DNA of 64,000 nucleotides from Rhizophagus clarus (lineage: Eukaryota; Glomeromycota; Glomeromycetes; Glomerales; Glomeraceae), in contig BLAL01000259.1 of assembly GCA_015698045.1 (NCBI GenBank), positions 744,001 through 808,000 of the forward strand, in the 5' to 3' direction. The translations under genes were made by a program, and so were the position numbers. Below the pieces are notes generated by a model. It did not search any database and was not told where the DNA came from. It saw nothing but the letters and a program-made list of their open reading frames with translations. Shown here one piece after another: positions 1-10,245 of the stretch; position 1 is the stretch's first letter; every line of letters begins with the position of its first letter.

Positions 1-1235
1 CCTTCTTCAATAAATTTCACAAATTTAAAATTTGTAATTTTAATGGTATCGTGATCTGTGATTACGATATTTACAGCACTAACATCTCCATGAACCATCT
101 ATTAGAAAGAAATATATACGACTTATTTATTTATAATATTATAAAGTTCGAAAATTTGACATTAAAAAAATATTCTTACCTTGACAGCATTAAGGAAATT
201 CAAACCATTAGCGATATCACAAGCAGTTCTTATTTTCCATTTTAAATCAATGTTTTGTCCATGGGCAAGGATATATTCACGTAAGTTTCCTTTTTCCGCC
301 CATTCATTTACAAAGTAAGTTTTATATCCGTCACTAGTAAGACCATAGAATTTAATAATATTTTGAGCTGTGTAAGAATTATGAGTTTATTTTTAACATC
401 ATCAATCATTTCCTTATGTAGAACTTTAAAGGCATATTCTTCTTTAGTTTTTATATGAACGTATTTTCTCAATCTGTTACTTCGTTCCGCTTCGTCTGCT
501 TCTTCATAATCATCAAATGGAAGTGAAAAGAGTGAAGATGTAGAAAAGATATTATCAATTTTGTTTCGAATTTTCTCTTCTCCTTCTTTTTTAATGTTCC
601 TTTGCATATTTTGTATAATCATTACCTTTTCACTGACTCGTTCAATGATTGAGTTCACCTGATAATTTGTGTAAGAGACTTATTTTCTCATATCGTTCAT
701 ACTTTTTACTAAAGCTTCTTGAAATTTTAATAACTGTGCTACATCATCTTTCACAATTTCATCATCTTGTTTGGTATTAAAAAAAAAAGTTGACCGATAA
801 GTTAAAATTTAATGAAATTATACTCTTATCATATTCTTCACATAATTCTTTAAATTTTTTTTTCAATCGTATTAGCTCTTAAAAACTTTTGCACCGTATT
901 ATATTGTGTTATTTCTTTAATGTAATCTTTTATATCTTGAAGAACTTGAACCAATCTTTGTAAACTTTTTTAAGTCGAAGTTAGTAATAAATCTTCCCTT
1001 ACTTGTAAAATATTAATAGAGACATTTGCTGCAAAGATACGTTCTAACAAAATTTTGGCAATGTTTTTGTTGTGCTGAGCAGACCTACATAAATCTATCA
1101 CTCCCGAAATAATATCAGATACATCTTTGGTAAGAGGAATGAATTGTGAAAAAGAAATAAATACTGATGTTTCTAACTCAGTGTGATTAATTACAGCAGT
1201 TGTGTTTCAGTCGCCAAATCAGTTGCTTTTGCCAT
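1..1235 (-). pseudogene. MLKL-like N-domain + protein kinase, broken and truncated by the window edge
   Basis: The minus strand from an ATG at 1235 encodes a helical N-terminal region followed by the start of a kinase domain, readable only by changing frame several times. The N-terminal part (DVSDIISGVIDLCRSAQHNK, then LQRLVQVLQDIKDYIKE) resembles the four-helix module before kinase domains in many Glomeromycotina MLKL-type proteins. The kinase part includes the beta-3 lysine in EEYAFKVL, the stretch IIKFYGLTSDGYKTYFVNEW and a catalytic-loop variant HGDVSAVN, which has Asp but no HRD. An 81-nt GT-AG intron lies at 99-179. Frame breaks are visible near 1207, around 970 (TAA beside an A-run), around 785 (poly-A), near 672 (TAA) and around 380. 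The activation loop and C-lobe lie beyond position 1. Several breaks make an inactive gene likely, though some sit in homopolymers and could be assembly errors. Confidence 0.75.
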
Positions 1236-1748
1236 TATTATACATATATTCTTAAATAAAAGAAACAATTAAAATGTGTACAGATTTATTACGCCAATAT
1301 GCAAGCTCAGCCCAGAATTTCTATACAAGATCAAATGGCTCAGTTGATGTTGATCATGCAACACAAAAGATCTGCATATGATAATAGATGAAAGAGCTAA
1401 TTATTTTAAGTTATAAAATTGTTCACTTGAATATAGTTTCTTATGTCAAATTTCAACTACACAAATAACGGTTAAATCTAAAAAGTTTAAGTAAATTAGG
1501 CAAATTTCATAAATGCGACCACATAAAATATAATAAATAAATATACTTTACAATCATTTTATCTTCTTTCTATTTCTAGTAATGTATGGATGATGGTTTA
1601 TAAATGGGTTGAAAAAGATTTGAAAAATATTTTTTTATTGGTATCAAAAAGTAATTTTGATGTTACGAAAAAGCTTCTTAACTTAATAACTTAACTAGCA
1701 TCCACTACATTTATTCGATAAATTCTAAAATTCACGCCATAATATTTA
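1236..1748. other. AT-rich intergenic, no gene seen
   Basis: This lies between the kinase relic and the 3' end of the first BTB-BACK-SPRY gene. Stops occur in all frames and no repeat matching the rest of the window was recognised. Confidence 0.6.
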
Positions 1749-3155
1749 TCAATTTTTTTGATGAGGTTGAATTCGAAAGCGACCATGACGACACAATGAT
1801 ACTACTGGATAAAGCTTTGGTGGTAAATTATTCCATTCTGTTATTTCCCGATACTTTGTGCCATTGACCGAAAAAGCACAAGTTCTCTTATTCATATCTA
1901 AATGGACTGTAACTATTGTGCCATCTTTATGAAATCCTGGACAATAATTAAATTCCTTTATACTAGCATTGGAACAATAACCATTAGAGCCAAGTACCCA
2001 CCCAGTAGGTTGACCTCCTACAAAAACTTCATAATCAACATTTTCTGATGCACATACTCCAACCCAAGACCATTTGCATATTTTGTCGATGATAATATCC
2101 CATTCAAAAGTACCGCTATTTTCCAATACTATTTTAGCTTTGACATTTCGATGCGTATTACAATTATTTGATGCTTGTACAATTTTTCCATTATCCTCAA
2201 TAATAAGATTTGATCCACACGCTATTTCATCCCAAACATAGTCTATTTCATTAATCATATGTGGTTTCCCTCGAATATCACTAATATTTAAACTATTTAA
2301 TAATGCTATATTACGATAAACACTCATTAATATTTTAACTGGAACAATTTCTAGTGGTTCAATCAAATTAACTAACACCTGGCCTTTGATTCTCCGAAAG
2401 TCAATATATTTAATCAAAGGTTCTAATTCTTTCGCTACTTCTTGTCGATCATTAATAAATTTATTTTCCACTTCAATTGTATTCTCTATTCGATCTAAAG
2501 TTGGCAACTGTTCCATAAGAGATTCATATGCATCATTTGAGACTTGTTTTGCTGCTAGAATCGCACTATATCGAAAAACTTCATATTCTCTGGTTGCGAA
2601 GAGTATTTCTTTTTCATGCGTAATAGATAAAAGGTATTTAAGACCGGTAATGGATAATCGCCCAAATTCAATATTATTTAATGGTGAAATTGCTACTGTT
2701 TCAACTAATAAATTAAGTAAAATGTTATCTTCTGTTAACGGCATTTTTTCTGAAACTTTTGATAATAATTCCGGTGAATAATTTTTTGCTAAATTGGTAT
2801 TTTTGACTGTTTTAATAATAAAATTTTGAAGATCAGATAATTGAAAGTAATCAGCAGCGTGAAAAGCTTCAATTGTATTATCTTTTGTTAAAGATTCTTC
2901 TTTAACTGATCCTGTATAAGTATATTCTAGTATGATTTTCATTCCGGAGGAGTTAATCTTCGGAAATGAAATTTGAGATTCATAAGTTTCTTTCATTCCA
3001 TTATAAAACAATGTGTTGAATACTTCGGATCTTGCCGCTAAAATTGCTCTACAACCATATAATTTTTTTTCATCTTCGCATAAAATTTCTATATCACTAT
3101 ATTTTGGATTATTTATTAATAATCTTAAATCTTGTTCTAATGAATATCCTCTCAT
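1749..3155 (-). CDS. BTB-BACK-SPRY protein, intact (copy A)
   Basis: A single uninterrupted frame of 468 residues. Residues 17-115 form a BTB/POZ domain: the core Asp of YSDIEILC, then GCRAILAARSEVF where other BTB proteins have HKAVLAARS, then ILEYTYTGSV. Residues 125-285 are a BACK-like helical region containing FGRLSITGLKYLLS and EYEVFRYSAILAAKQ. Residues 306-462 form a SPRY domain with FEWDIII (here TFEWDIII), WVGVCASEN, TGWVLGSNG, VTVHLDMNKRTCAF and LYPVVSL. Family knowledge suggests a cytoplasmic or nuclear CUL3 adaptor that recruits a SPRY-bound target; the target is unknown. The start is the first ATG of the frame (MRGYSLEQDL) and aligns with the starts of the paralogues. There is no intron, signal peptide or membrane segment. 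Confidence 0.93.
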   Translation of the reverse strand: MRGYSLEQDLRLLINNPKYSDIEILCEDEKKLYGCRAILAARSEVFNTLFYNGMKETYESQISFPKINSSGMKIILEYTYTGSVKEESLTKDNTIEAFHAADYFQLSDLQNFIIKTVKNTNLAKNYSPELLSKVSEKMPLTEDNILLNLLVETVAISPLNNIEFGRLSITGLKYLLSITHEKEILFATREYEVFRYSAILAAKQVSNDAYESLMEQLPTLDRIENTIEVENKFINDRQEVAKELEPLIKYIDFRRIKGQVLVNLIEPLEIVPVKILMSVYRNIALLNSLNISDIRGKPHMINEIDYVWDEIACGSNLIIEDNGKIVQASNNCNTHRNVKAKIVLENSGTFEWDIIIDKICKWSWVGVCASENVDYEVFVGGQPTGWVLGSNGYCSNASIKEFNYCPGFHKDGTIVTVHLDMNKRTCAFSVNGTKYREITEWNNLPPKLYPVVSLCRHGRFRIQPHQKN

Positions 3156-4420
3156 TTTTAAAAAACAAATTTTAAGGGAAAGCTCTACCGTTGGATTAAA
3201 AAATTCATTTTGTATTAAATTTTAGATTGCACCATGTTTTGCACTAAGCTTTGTGAAATAGGAAATGTTTGGACGTACAGCGCTAAATTTTTTGCTGCGC
3301 AGTCGTACTAAAAAAAAAAATTTGTTACATAATGGTGACGCACATCTTACCGTTATTTTTTAGTATACGATCTCATAACAAATCATGATCGGATCCATTA
3401 TTCAATAAATTATTTATTATTAAAGGTTCAATATAAGATTATAAATATCTATGCGTTAATACTAGGAAACGGAAACCGTTATTAAGTCCGAAGTGTTGTT
3501 TAGGAATTCTGTTATATAACGATCATTTTCACCTATGTGACTTGTAACCATACTAATTTATTTATTATAGCTTATCCGACACAACCAAAATATCTCCCCG
3601 TTCTCTCTTTTCATCTTTTTCATATTTAAAATATTCTTTAAAAAAATCTATTAAATAAAAGATATCGTTGTAAAATTGTATACAATTTTTGTTTACAACA
3701 AACGCTTCTAACACTTCAGTTAAATGAATCAAAACTTGAATGACTAGGTAGAATTATTTAAGAATTATGGAAACATTTATTTATTTTTATTTTTATTGTT
3801 TTTAAAAATATTTATGAAAGTATATATTTGTTTATGGCATTAACTTTTCATTTACTTTTCAATCTTATAGCGTAATTTCAGTACTTTAATTGAATGATAG
3901 GTCTAGAAAGGTTAAGCAAGGTTATTCAACGTCAATCTTTATCAAGTTGGCTTGAATATTTGCGAAATTAATTTTTTTTTGAATAAAATTACTATGCTAC
4001 GCGCGGTTGATTTTTTTCACTTTATATCATATTTTTACTCTTTTGTTAAATAAAACAGGCCTTTGAAAGTTATTCAGCTAACTTAGACATTAATTTTTAT
4101 CACGCAAGCTTGAATTTTTTTTTTCGGAGGAATCAGAGTATATTTGGAAATTATTTACTTTAAAAACAATGTTTGTTTATTTGTTCAATAAAGTGCAAAC
4201 GAGTTATCCTTAATGTATTTATTATAGAAATAATAAATTAATTTATTTGTACATATTTGTTTTAAATTATCAATTTTTTTTTTCTTCGTTTTTTTTTTCC
4301 AAGTGTTACACACAAAATAAGGAAAATTTTAGGAAATTCTTTACGCCCGTGTTTAAAGAATATTAGTTGTTTGATAAGGGGGTTAAAATATCATCCGAAC
4401 TGCAGTTCGTAACCCCCAGG
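3156..4420. other. Intergenic with upstream region of copy A and a repeat relic
   Basis: The leader of copy A contains an A/T-rich inverted sequence next to the ATG. The block around 3235-3300 (read on the minus strand) has the T-rich TTTCC motif seen upstream of the other paralogues. A reverse-oriented stretch near 3440-3515 matches part of the dispersed repeat at 20340-20640 (shared ACTTCGGACTTAATA and CGGTTTCCGTTTCC). The rest is AT-rich with no gene recognised. Confidence 0.5.
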
Positions 4421-4428
4421 CCCCCAGC

Positions 4429-4528
4429 TATACTTGCCGCCCATTCTCCAAAAAAGGAAATTTAAACAATGATTTCATGTCGATCTCATTGTTTAAATTT
4501 CCTTTTTGAGGAATGGGCGGCAAGTATA
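4429..4528. mobile_element. 100-bp fold-back MITE with 8-bp target duplication
   Basis: Two arms of 43-44 nt beginning TATACTTGCCGCCCATTC are almost perfectly complementary (one TC/CT swap and one A indel), around a 13-nt loop. The directly repeated octamer CCCCCAGC flanks it at 4421-4428 and 4529-4536. An 8-bp duplication is typical of hAT and a few other cut-and-paste superfamilies; the ends do not show the classic hAT CAGNG, so the superfamily is open. Confidence 0.9.
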
Positions 4529-4799
4529 CCCCCAGCCGCTGATGATCATGCTTATAAATACTTTTTCCAATTTAACGCGACATGTGACACGTCCTTTAGC
4601 CTTTAAAGTATCAGCACGATGAAAAAAGCATGATCATATTTGGCTGTAGGATAATATTAATTATTTTTATAAATGACAAAAGGTAAACAAAGTTTTCTGC
4701 CTATAACCTTTAAAGTAAGTTTGGGATAATTATTTTTTTATATAATTGTAGAATTTCAAATGTTGTCGACTGTTATGATGTAAGCGCAATAAATAATTT

Positions 4800-4880
4800 A
4801 CACAAACAATTTCCTTTTTTAAAATAGTTTTTGGATAACATGGCACAAAATATACTTTTTAATCCAAAAATAGATTCACA
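4800..4880 (+). promoter_or_regulatory. Family promoter block of copy B
   Basis: It carries ACAATTTCCTTTTTT, about 20 nt later ACATGGCACAAA, then TTTTTAATCCAAAAATAGATT-like sequence, ending some 85 nt before the ATG. The same order of motifs occurs upstream of copies C, D, E, K and N, so it is probably the conserved promoter of the family. A function in transcription is inference from conservation and position. Confidence 0.5.
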
Positions 4881-4964
4881 AACCTCACATTCGTCAGGAA
4901 TTTTCTAACGAGCATTTATTTATGTTAATTTTTTCTAGCTCTATTTTCTACAAATTTTTAAGAA

Positions 4965-6404
4965 ATGACAAAAGGTCGGTCTCTAGAACAAGATTTAGGA
5001 TTATTAATAAATAATCCAAAGTATAGTGATATAGAAATTTTATGTAAAGATGGAAAGACGTTATATGCATGTAGAGCAATCTTAGGAGCAAGATCCGATG
5101 TACTTGACGGACTACTTTATAATGGCATGAAAGAATCTCATGAAAGTGAAATTTCTTTTCCAGAGATTAATTCAGCTGGAATGGAGATTATATTAGAATA
5201 TATTTATACCGGATCAGTTAAAGAAGAATCCTTAACAAAAGATAATACAATTGAGGCTTTTTACGCTGCTGATTATTTTCAGTTATCAGATCTTCAAGAC
5301 TTCATTACGAAAACAATTAAGAATATTAATTTTGCAAAAAAATATGCTCCAGAATTACTGTCCAAAGTTTCGGAAGCAACACTAACAACAAGAGATGACA
5401 TTTTACTTAATGTGTTAGTTGAAACAGTGGCCATTATTAAATTAAATAATGTCAAATTTGGTCGATTGTCTATTACAGGTCTTAAATATCTTCTATCTAT
5501 TACATATGGAAAAGATAGCCCTTTTGCAACCAATGAGTATGACGTTCTTCGGTATAGCGTAATTCTAACAGCAAAACAAATCTCTGAAGATACTTATAAA
5601 GCTTTCATGGAATGGTTGCCAACTTTGAAACAAATTGAGAATTCAAACAATTCAATTAGTGTAGAAAATAAATTTGTTATTGACCATCAAAAAGTTGCTA
5701 AAGAGTTAGAACCTTTGATTGAATATATTGATTTCAAAAGGATTGACACTCATATATTAGCCAATTTTATTGAGCCGCTAAAAGTTATTCCAACTGAAAT
5801 AATTTGTAGTGCTTATCGAAACGTTGCGTTATTAAATAATTTAACTTTAAATAATGTTCGTGGAAAACCACAAATTAGTGAAATCGACCTTGTTTGGGAT
5901 GTGTTAGCATGCGGATCAAAACTTATTATTAAAGATAACGGAAAAGTTGTACAAGCACCAGATGGTTGCGGTGTGCTCCAAAGTGTTAGAATTACTACAT
6001 CTACGATTTTATTAGAAAATAAAGGCATTTATGAATGGGATATTATCTATGAGGGAAAGTGCAATCGTTCTCGGAATGTATATCGAAATTTTGAAGTTGG
6101 AGTATGTGCTTTAGAAAACTATAACCATGAAATAGCTGCAGGTCTTCAATTAACTGGATGGGTATTAGGTTCTGATGGTTGTTGTCGCCATTCTGGAAAT
6201 AGTATAGAAAATTATTGTCCTTCATTTAAAGAAGTTGAAGAAACAGAAGTTACGGTTCATTTAGATATGAATAGGAGAACTTGTGCTTTTACAGTCAACG
6301 GCATAAAGTATGCAGAAGTACCAGAATGGGATAATTTGCCATCAAGACTTTATCCAGTAGTATCATTATGTTATCCTGGTCTCATTCAAATTCAGCCTCG
6401 TTAA
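4965..6404 (+). CDS. BTB-BACK-SPRY protein, intact and divergent (copy B)
   Basis: This 479-residue frame is the only family member on the plus strand in the first 45 kb. The BTB domain lies at about 18-118 (YSDIEILCKDGKTLYACRAI), the BACK-like region at about 125-290 and SPRY at about 305-475. It is the most divergent intact copy: after the first SPRY strands it has an insertion (CNRSRNVYRNFEVGVCALEN) and lacks the Trp of the WVGVCA motif present in every other intact copy. The C-terminus is IQIQPR rather than RIQPHQKN. The loop after GWVLGSDG has the CC-RHS sequence shared with copies C and D. The start ATG follows a TTTTTAAGAA leader like that of copy C. It is convergent with copy C. A CUL3-adaptor role is inferred from domains. 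Confidence 0.92.
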   Translation: MTKGRSLEQDLGLLINNPKYSDIEILCKDGKTLYACRAILGARSDVLDGLLYNGMKESHESEISFPEINSAGMEIILEYIYTGSVKEESLTKDNTIEAFYAADYFQLSDLQDFITKTIKNINFAKKYAPELLSKVSEATLTTRDDILLNVLVETVAIIKLNNVKFGRLSITGLKYLLSITYGKDSPFATNEYDVLRYSVILTAKQISEDTYKAFMEWLPTLKQIENSNNSISVENKFVIDHQKVAKELEPLIEYIDFKRIDTHILANFIEPLKVIPTEIICSAYRNVALLNNLTLNNVRGKPQISEIDLVWDVLACGSKLIIKDNGKVVQAPDGCGVLQSVRITTSTILLENKGIYEWDIIYEGKCNRSRNVYRNFEVGVCALENYNHEIAAGLQLTGWVLGSDGCCRHSGNSIENYCPSFKEVEETEVTVHLDMNRRTCAFTVNGIKYAEVPEWDNLPSRLYPVVSLCYPGLIQIQPR

Positions 6405-7504
6405 GTAATTAGAAATTAATGCAATTTGATAAATGACAGATCCAAAATATTTGTATCATTATACTAGTACAAATATATAAATTTATATTTATTAATCACA
6501 TTCGGTTATTATTATTATTATTTTATTAAATAAACCAATTTTAAATTTTCACTTTTTATTAATACCATATGATTTTTGTGACGTTAAATAAAGCAACCTT
6601 GTTAATTTTATTCTAATTTTTTTTTTGCGTTTCTAAACGTAATAGCAATAATTTGTAAAATGTTGAAAAATGTTGAGCGTCAATTGATTTACTGTATATT
6701 AGAAAAAACTTTCAGTTGTTTGGCACAAGCATTAGCAATTTAATCACAATGTTTCAGTAACACTTAAATTTTGATACAAATAGGTTAAGAGTTTAATTGG
6801 CCTTTAATAATTTGAATGTAAAGTGTACTAGATCAATAAAATATTATGTTAATCAAAATTATCTAGGTTCTGGGCGGATAGTAATAATAAAATTTTATTA
6901 AAAGCAAAATTGTTTTATTTACTGAGTCTCAAATCCCTATGGAATTCTTCAAACAACGCAACTTCTTATTTACGAAAGTTGCTAATTTAATTTTTTTGTT
7001 TTTTTATCGCCCCACGATATATCGACCCCTCATATAAGGTCAAAAACATCATTCTAAACCCTTTTATCATACTAAGTAAAATTGTAGAGCAGGTAAAAAT
7101 ATGCATAGTATATGATTTTTAAAAGTATTACAATAGGTACATAAGGTTTGTGTAAAAAAAAATGTAAAAAAATCGAGAATTAGAAAATTGTCAAATTTAT
7201 TATATAAAACTGCCGAAAAGGGGTGCGCGATATATCGCATATGCGAAAAATATTAATCCTAAATTATAAAGTTCTGATATGATTTTATATAAAAATAACT
7301 TTCAATTTCATTGTTGTGTTATGGTATTTATTCGGAGTGTCATATTTGTAGAAATGGTCGACATTTCAATTGTCGGTATCTCTGACGTTATACGATAAAT
7401 ACTGTTGTTCGCACTGTAGTCGAGAACCTAAAAAATTTATTGACAACTATTTTTTAAAGATATATATATAATAAATAATTCAAGTCATAAATTTGTTTTA
7501 AATT
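6405..7504. other. Convergent intergenic spacer
   Basis: It holds the 3' ends of copies B and C. AATAAA-like signals are frequent, as expected at this base composition. An imperfect inverted repeat built on CGATATATCG next to ACCCCT spans about 7008-7240 and may be a small element relic. No coding sequence was recognised. Confidence 0.45.
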
Positions 7505-8908
7505 CTAATTTTTTTTATGAGGTTGAATTCGAAAGCGACCAGGATAATATAATGATACTACTGGATAAAGTTTCGATGGTAAATCATTCCATTCTGACAC
7601 TTCTGAATACCTTATGCCGTTGACTGTAAAAGCACAAGTTCTTTTGTTCATATCTAAATGAATCGTAACTTTTGTGCCATCTCCAAATGAAGGACAATAA
7701 TTTAATATGGTATTATTTGCAGCGTGTCGACAACAACCATTGGAACCTAATACCCATCCAGTAAATTGTAATCCTGCAGCCATTTCATAATTAAAATTTT
7801 CTGATGCACATACTCCAACCCAAGAATTTTGGCATTTTTTCTCAATAATAACGTCCCATTCAAAAATACCATTATTTTCTAATATCATCTTAGTTCTAGC
7901 ACTTTGGGGTGAGTAACCATCCTGTGCTTGTATAATTTTTCCGTTATCCTGAATAATAAGCTTCGATCCGCATGTTAACACATCCCAAACATAGTCGGTC
8001 TCATTAATTTGTGGTATTCCACGAATATCACCTAAATTTAAATTATTAAATAACGCAATGTTTCGATAAGCACTTAAAATTGTCTCAGTTGAAATAATTT
8101 CCAATGGCTCAATAAAATTGGCTAATATCTGAGTTTTAATCCTTTTGAAATCAATATATTTTACCAAAGGTTCTAATTCCTCAGCAACTTTTTGATGATC
8201 GATAATAAATTTATTTTCTACATTGATTAAATTTTCAATTTGTTCCAAAGTTGGCAACTGTTCCATAAGGGATTCATATGCATTATTAGAAACTTGCTTT
8301 GCTGCTAGAATTGCACTATACCGAAAAACTTCATACTCACGGGTAGCAAAGGACGCTACTTTTTCATGTGTAGTAAATAAAAGATACTTAAGACCTGTAA
8401 TTGACAATCGACCAAATTTAATGTTATTTAATGACATATTTGCCACTATTTCGGTCAATAAGTTGAGTAGAATGTTATCTTCTGTTAATGACACTGTTTC
8501 CGAAGCTTTAGATAGTAACTCTGGAGCATATTTTTTTGCGAAATTAGTATTCTTGATTGTTTTCATAATGAAATCCTGGAGACCAGATAATTGAAAATAA
8601 TCAGCAGCATAAAAAGCTTCAACTGTATTATCTTTTGTTAAAGATTCTTCTTTAATTGATCCAGTATAAACATATTCTAATATAATTTCCATTCCTAAAG
8701 AATGAATCTTTGGAAAAGAAATTAGATTTTCATATGTTTCTTTCATTCCATTATAAAGTAATTTATCAAATACTTCGGATCTCGCTGCTAATATTGCTCT
8801 ACACCCGTATAACTTTTTTTCATCTTCACATAAAATTTCTATATCACTATACTTTGGATTATTTATTAATAATCTTAAATCTTGTTCTAAAGAAAATCCT
8901 TTCGTCAT
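7505..8908 (-). CDS. BTB-BACK-SPRY protein, intact (copy C)
   Basis: The 467-residue frame starts MTKGFSLEQDL. BTB is at about 18-117, the BACK-like region at about 126-286 (FGRLSITGLKYLLF, EYEVFRYSAILAAKQ) and SPRY at about 305-462 (GIFEWDVII, WVGVCASEN, TGWVLGSNG, VTIHLDMNKRTCAF, LYPVVSL). The cysteine-bounded SPRY loop reads CRHAANNTILNYC, close to copy D, suggesting C and D are recent duplicates. One difference is YSPQ where most paralogues have a Cys after the AP/AS motif. The ATG abuts the palindromic leader TTCTTAAAA..TTTTAAGAA. Likely an adaptor of a CUL3 ligase, with the substrate unknown. Confidence 0.93.
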   Translation of the reverse strand: MTKGFSLEQDLRLLINNPKYSDIEILCEDEKKLYGCRAILAARSEVFDKLLYNGMKETYENLISFPKIHSLGMEIILEYVYTGSIKEESLTKDNTVEAFYAADYFQLSGLQDFIMKTIKNTNFAKKYAPELLSKASETVSLTEDNILLNLLTEIVANMSLNNIKFGRLSITGLKYLLFTTHEKVASFATREYEVFRYSAILAAKQVSNNAYESLMEQLPTLEQIENLINVENKFIIDHQKVAEELEPLVKYIDFKRIKTQILANFIEPLEIISTETILSAYRNIALFNNLNLGDIRGIPQINETDYVWDVLTCGSKLIIQDNGKIIQAQDGYSPQSARTKMILENNGIFEWDVIIEKKCQNSWVGVCASENFNYEMAAGLQFTGWVLGSNGCCRHAANNTILNYCPSFGDGTKVTIHLDMNKRTCAFTVNGIRYSEVSEWNDLPSKLYPVVSLYYPGRFRIQPHKKN

Positions 8909-8944
8909 TTCTTAAAATATTATTTTTTAAGAAAGAGAATAATA

Positions 8945-9030
8945 AATCTAATTTTAGAAGAAAAAGCAATATTTATATGATCAGCTATGTTAAACAATGC
9001 TACATTAAAAAAGGAAATTGTTTGTGTGTA
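8945..9030 (-). promoter_or_regulatory. Family promoter block of copy C
   Basis: Read on the minus strand it has CAAACAATTTCCTTTTTTTA, then AACATAGC and TATAAATATTGCTTTTTC. The motif order matches the block upstream of copies B and D. Confidence 0.45.
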
Positions 9031-9743
9031 CTATGTGCAGTAATATTATTTGCTGCGCCTTCATCATAACTTTAAAATTTTTATACAATTATAATAATGG
9101 TCATATCTACTATGTCTACTATGTCCTAAATGCACTATTTTAAAAAAGCTATAGGCAAAAATCTTGCGAAATTATTTGCCCTTTCATTATCTAATCAATT
9201 TTTGTTTTTATTTTTGTATAATGAGAGTGAAAAAGCGCATAGAATCCCCAAAAATTTGCTTTGTTGCACATGTTTATTTATAGTTCCGATTAATAAATTT
9301 ACAAGACTAATCTAGTTAGGGTTGTTAAATTACTTCAACAAAGCATTTTAAACCGAGTTTGAGCACAAAATTTTTTTAACCTTTTAACATGTGTTTCAAA
9401 ACGTGCTTTAAGCCTGTTTAACAATTTTTTAATTTAAACGCGTTCATTTAAACACGTACATCTGAGCAATATAGCTTAGGTTTCTTTAATAATTTTTATA
9501 TATATATTTTTTTTTAATAAATTAATGACCGAAGAGTTAATTTTAGATGATACTTATTTATCTTTTAATAATAATAACCTCACTGAAATAGATATAAATT
9601 AACGAACGACACTAACAGTTTGGAAAACATGGTATAAAGCGAATGTTATTAAAAATTATTCAGAGATATAAATTAAATACTATAAATATGTATTTTAAAG
9701 TTATATTACAATTATTTTAATTGTTTTAAAGTGATAAATATAC
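9031..9743. other. AT-rich intergenic
   Basis: No gene recognised. Degenerate GCTTTAAGC-like words occur at 9340-9480 and again at 10385-10490, on either side of the fold-back element, and may be remnants of one older repeat. Confidence 0.4.
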
Positions 9744-9747
9744 ATGA

Positions 9748-10241
9748 TTAATTCGTGATCCGTATATAAAGTAGAGAGTCCTATATTGAAAATCGGGGCT
9801 AATTATATAATAGTGCGGAATCTGACGTCACGGCAAACCAAAGTACTAATTGTTAAATTATAATATAAAAACTAAGTTTATTGGCATAAAATTGTGTTAT
9901 TTAGCTTACTTTTTATTGGAAGTCCGATAAATTTTTTGAGCACTAAAAATGACTTACTTATGAGCTTAAAAGGAAAAAAAAACCTTATTTTTAATGTTGC
10001 GAATAATGGGGCTCATAGGAAAGTTATTTCTAATGATTGAAAAATTTACTGGACTTTTAGTAAAAGTTAGCCAAATAGTATAATTTTATGCTAATGGTTT
10101 TAGTTTTTACATCATATTTAAAAAATTAGTACTTTAATATGCCGCGTCTTCAGATTCCGCGCTATTATATACTACTATATATAACTTTAACCCCGGTTCT
10201 TAATAATTAAATTCTCTAATTTTACGCGGATCACGAATTAA
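9748..10241. mobile_element. 494-bp fold-back transposon
   Basis: Its two halves are inverted copies over more than 200 nt each. Both ends read TTAATTCGTGATCCG inward, both arms contain GCGGAATCTGA, and both share AAAGTACTAATT and ATAAAATT further in. Only a short centre near 9980-10010 is unpaired. The direct tetramer ATGA flanks the ends; alternatively the terminal TTAA could be the duplicated target, as in piggyBac. No transposase is encoded, so it is non-autonomous. Confidence 0.85.
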
Positions 10242-10245
10242 ATGA

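Noticed and set aside
2386..2781. Open frame of 131 residues antisense to copy A, with similar antisense frames in copies B, C and J
   Set aside because: It mirrors the sense gene's codon pattern and recurs in paralogues only because the sense strand is conserved; it has no independent signals.
7008..7240. Possible transposon ends (CGATATATCG next to ACCCCT, inverted)
   Set aside because: The paired part is about 16 nt, imperfect and has no target duplication that I can see.
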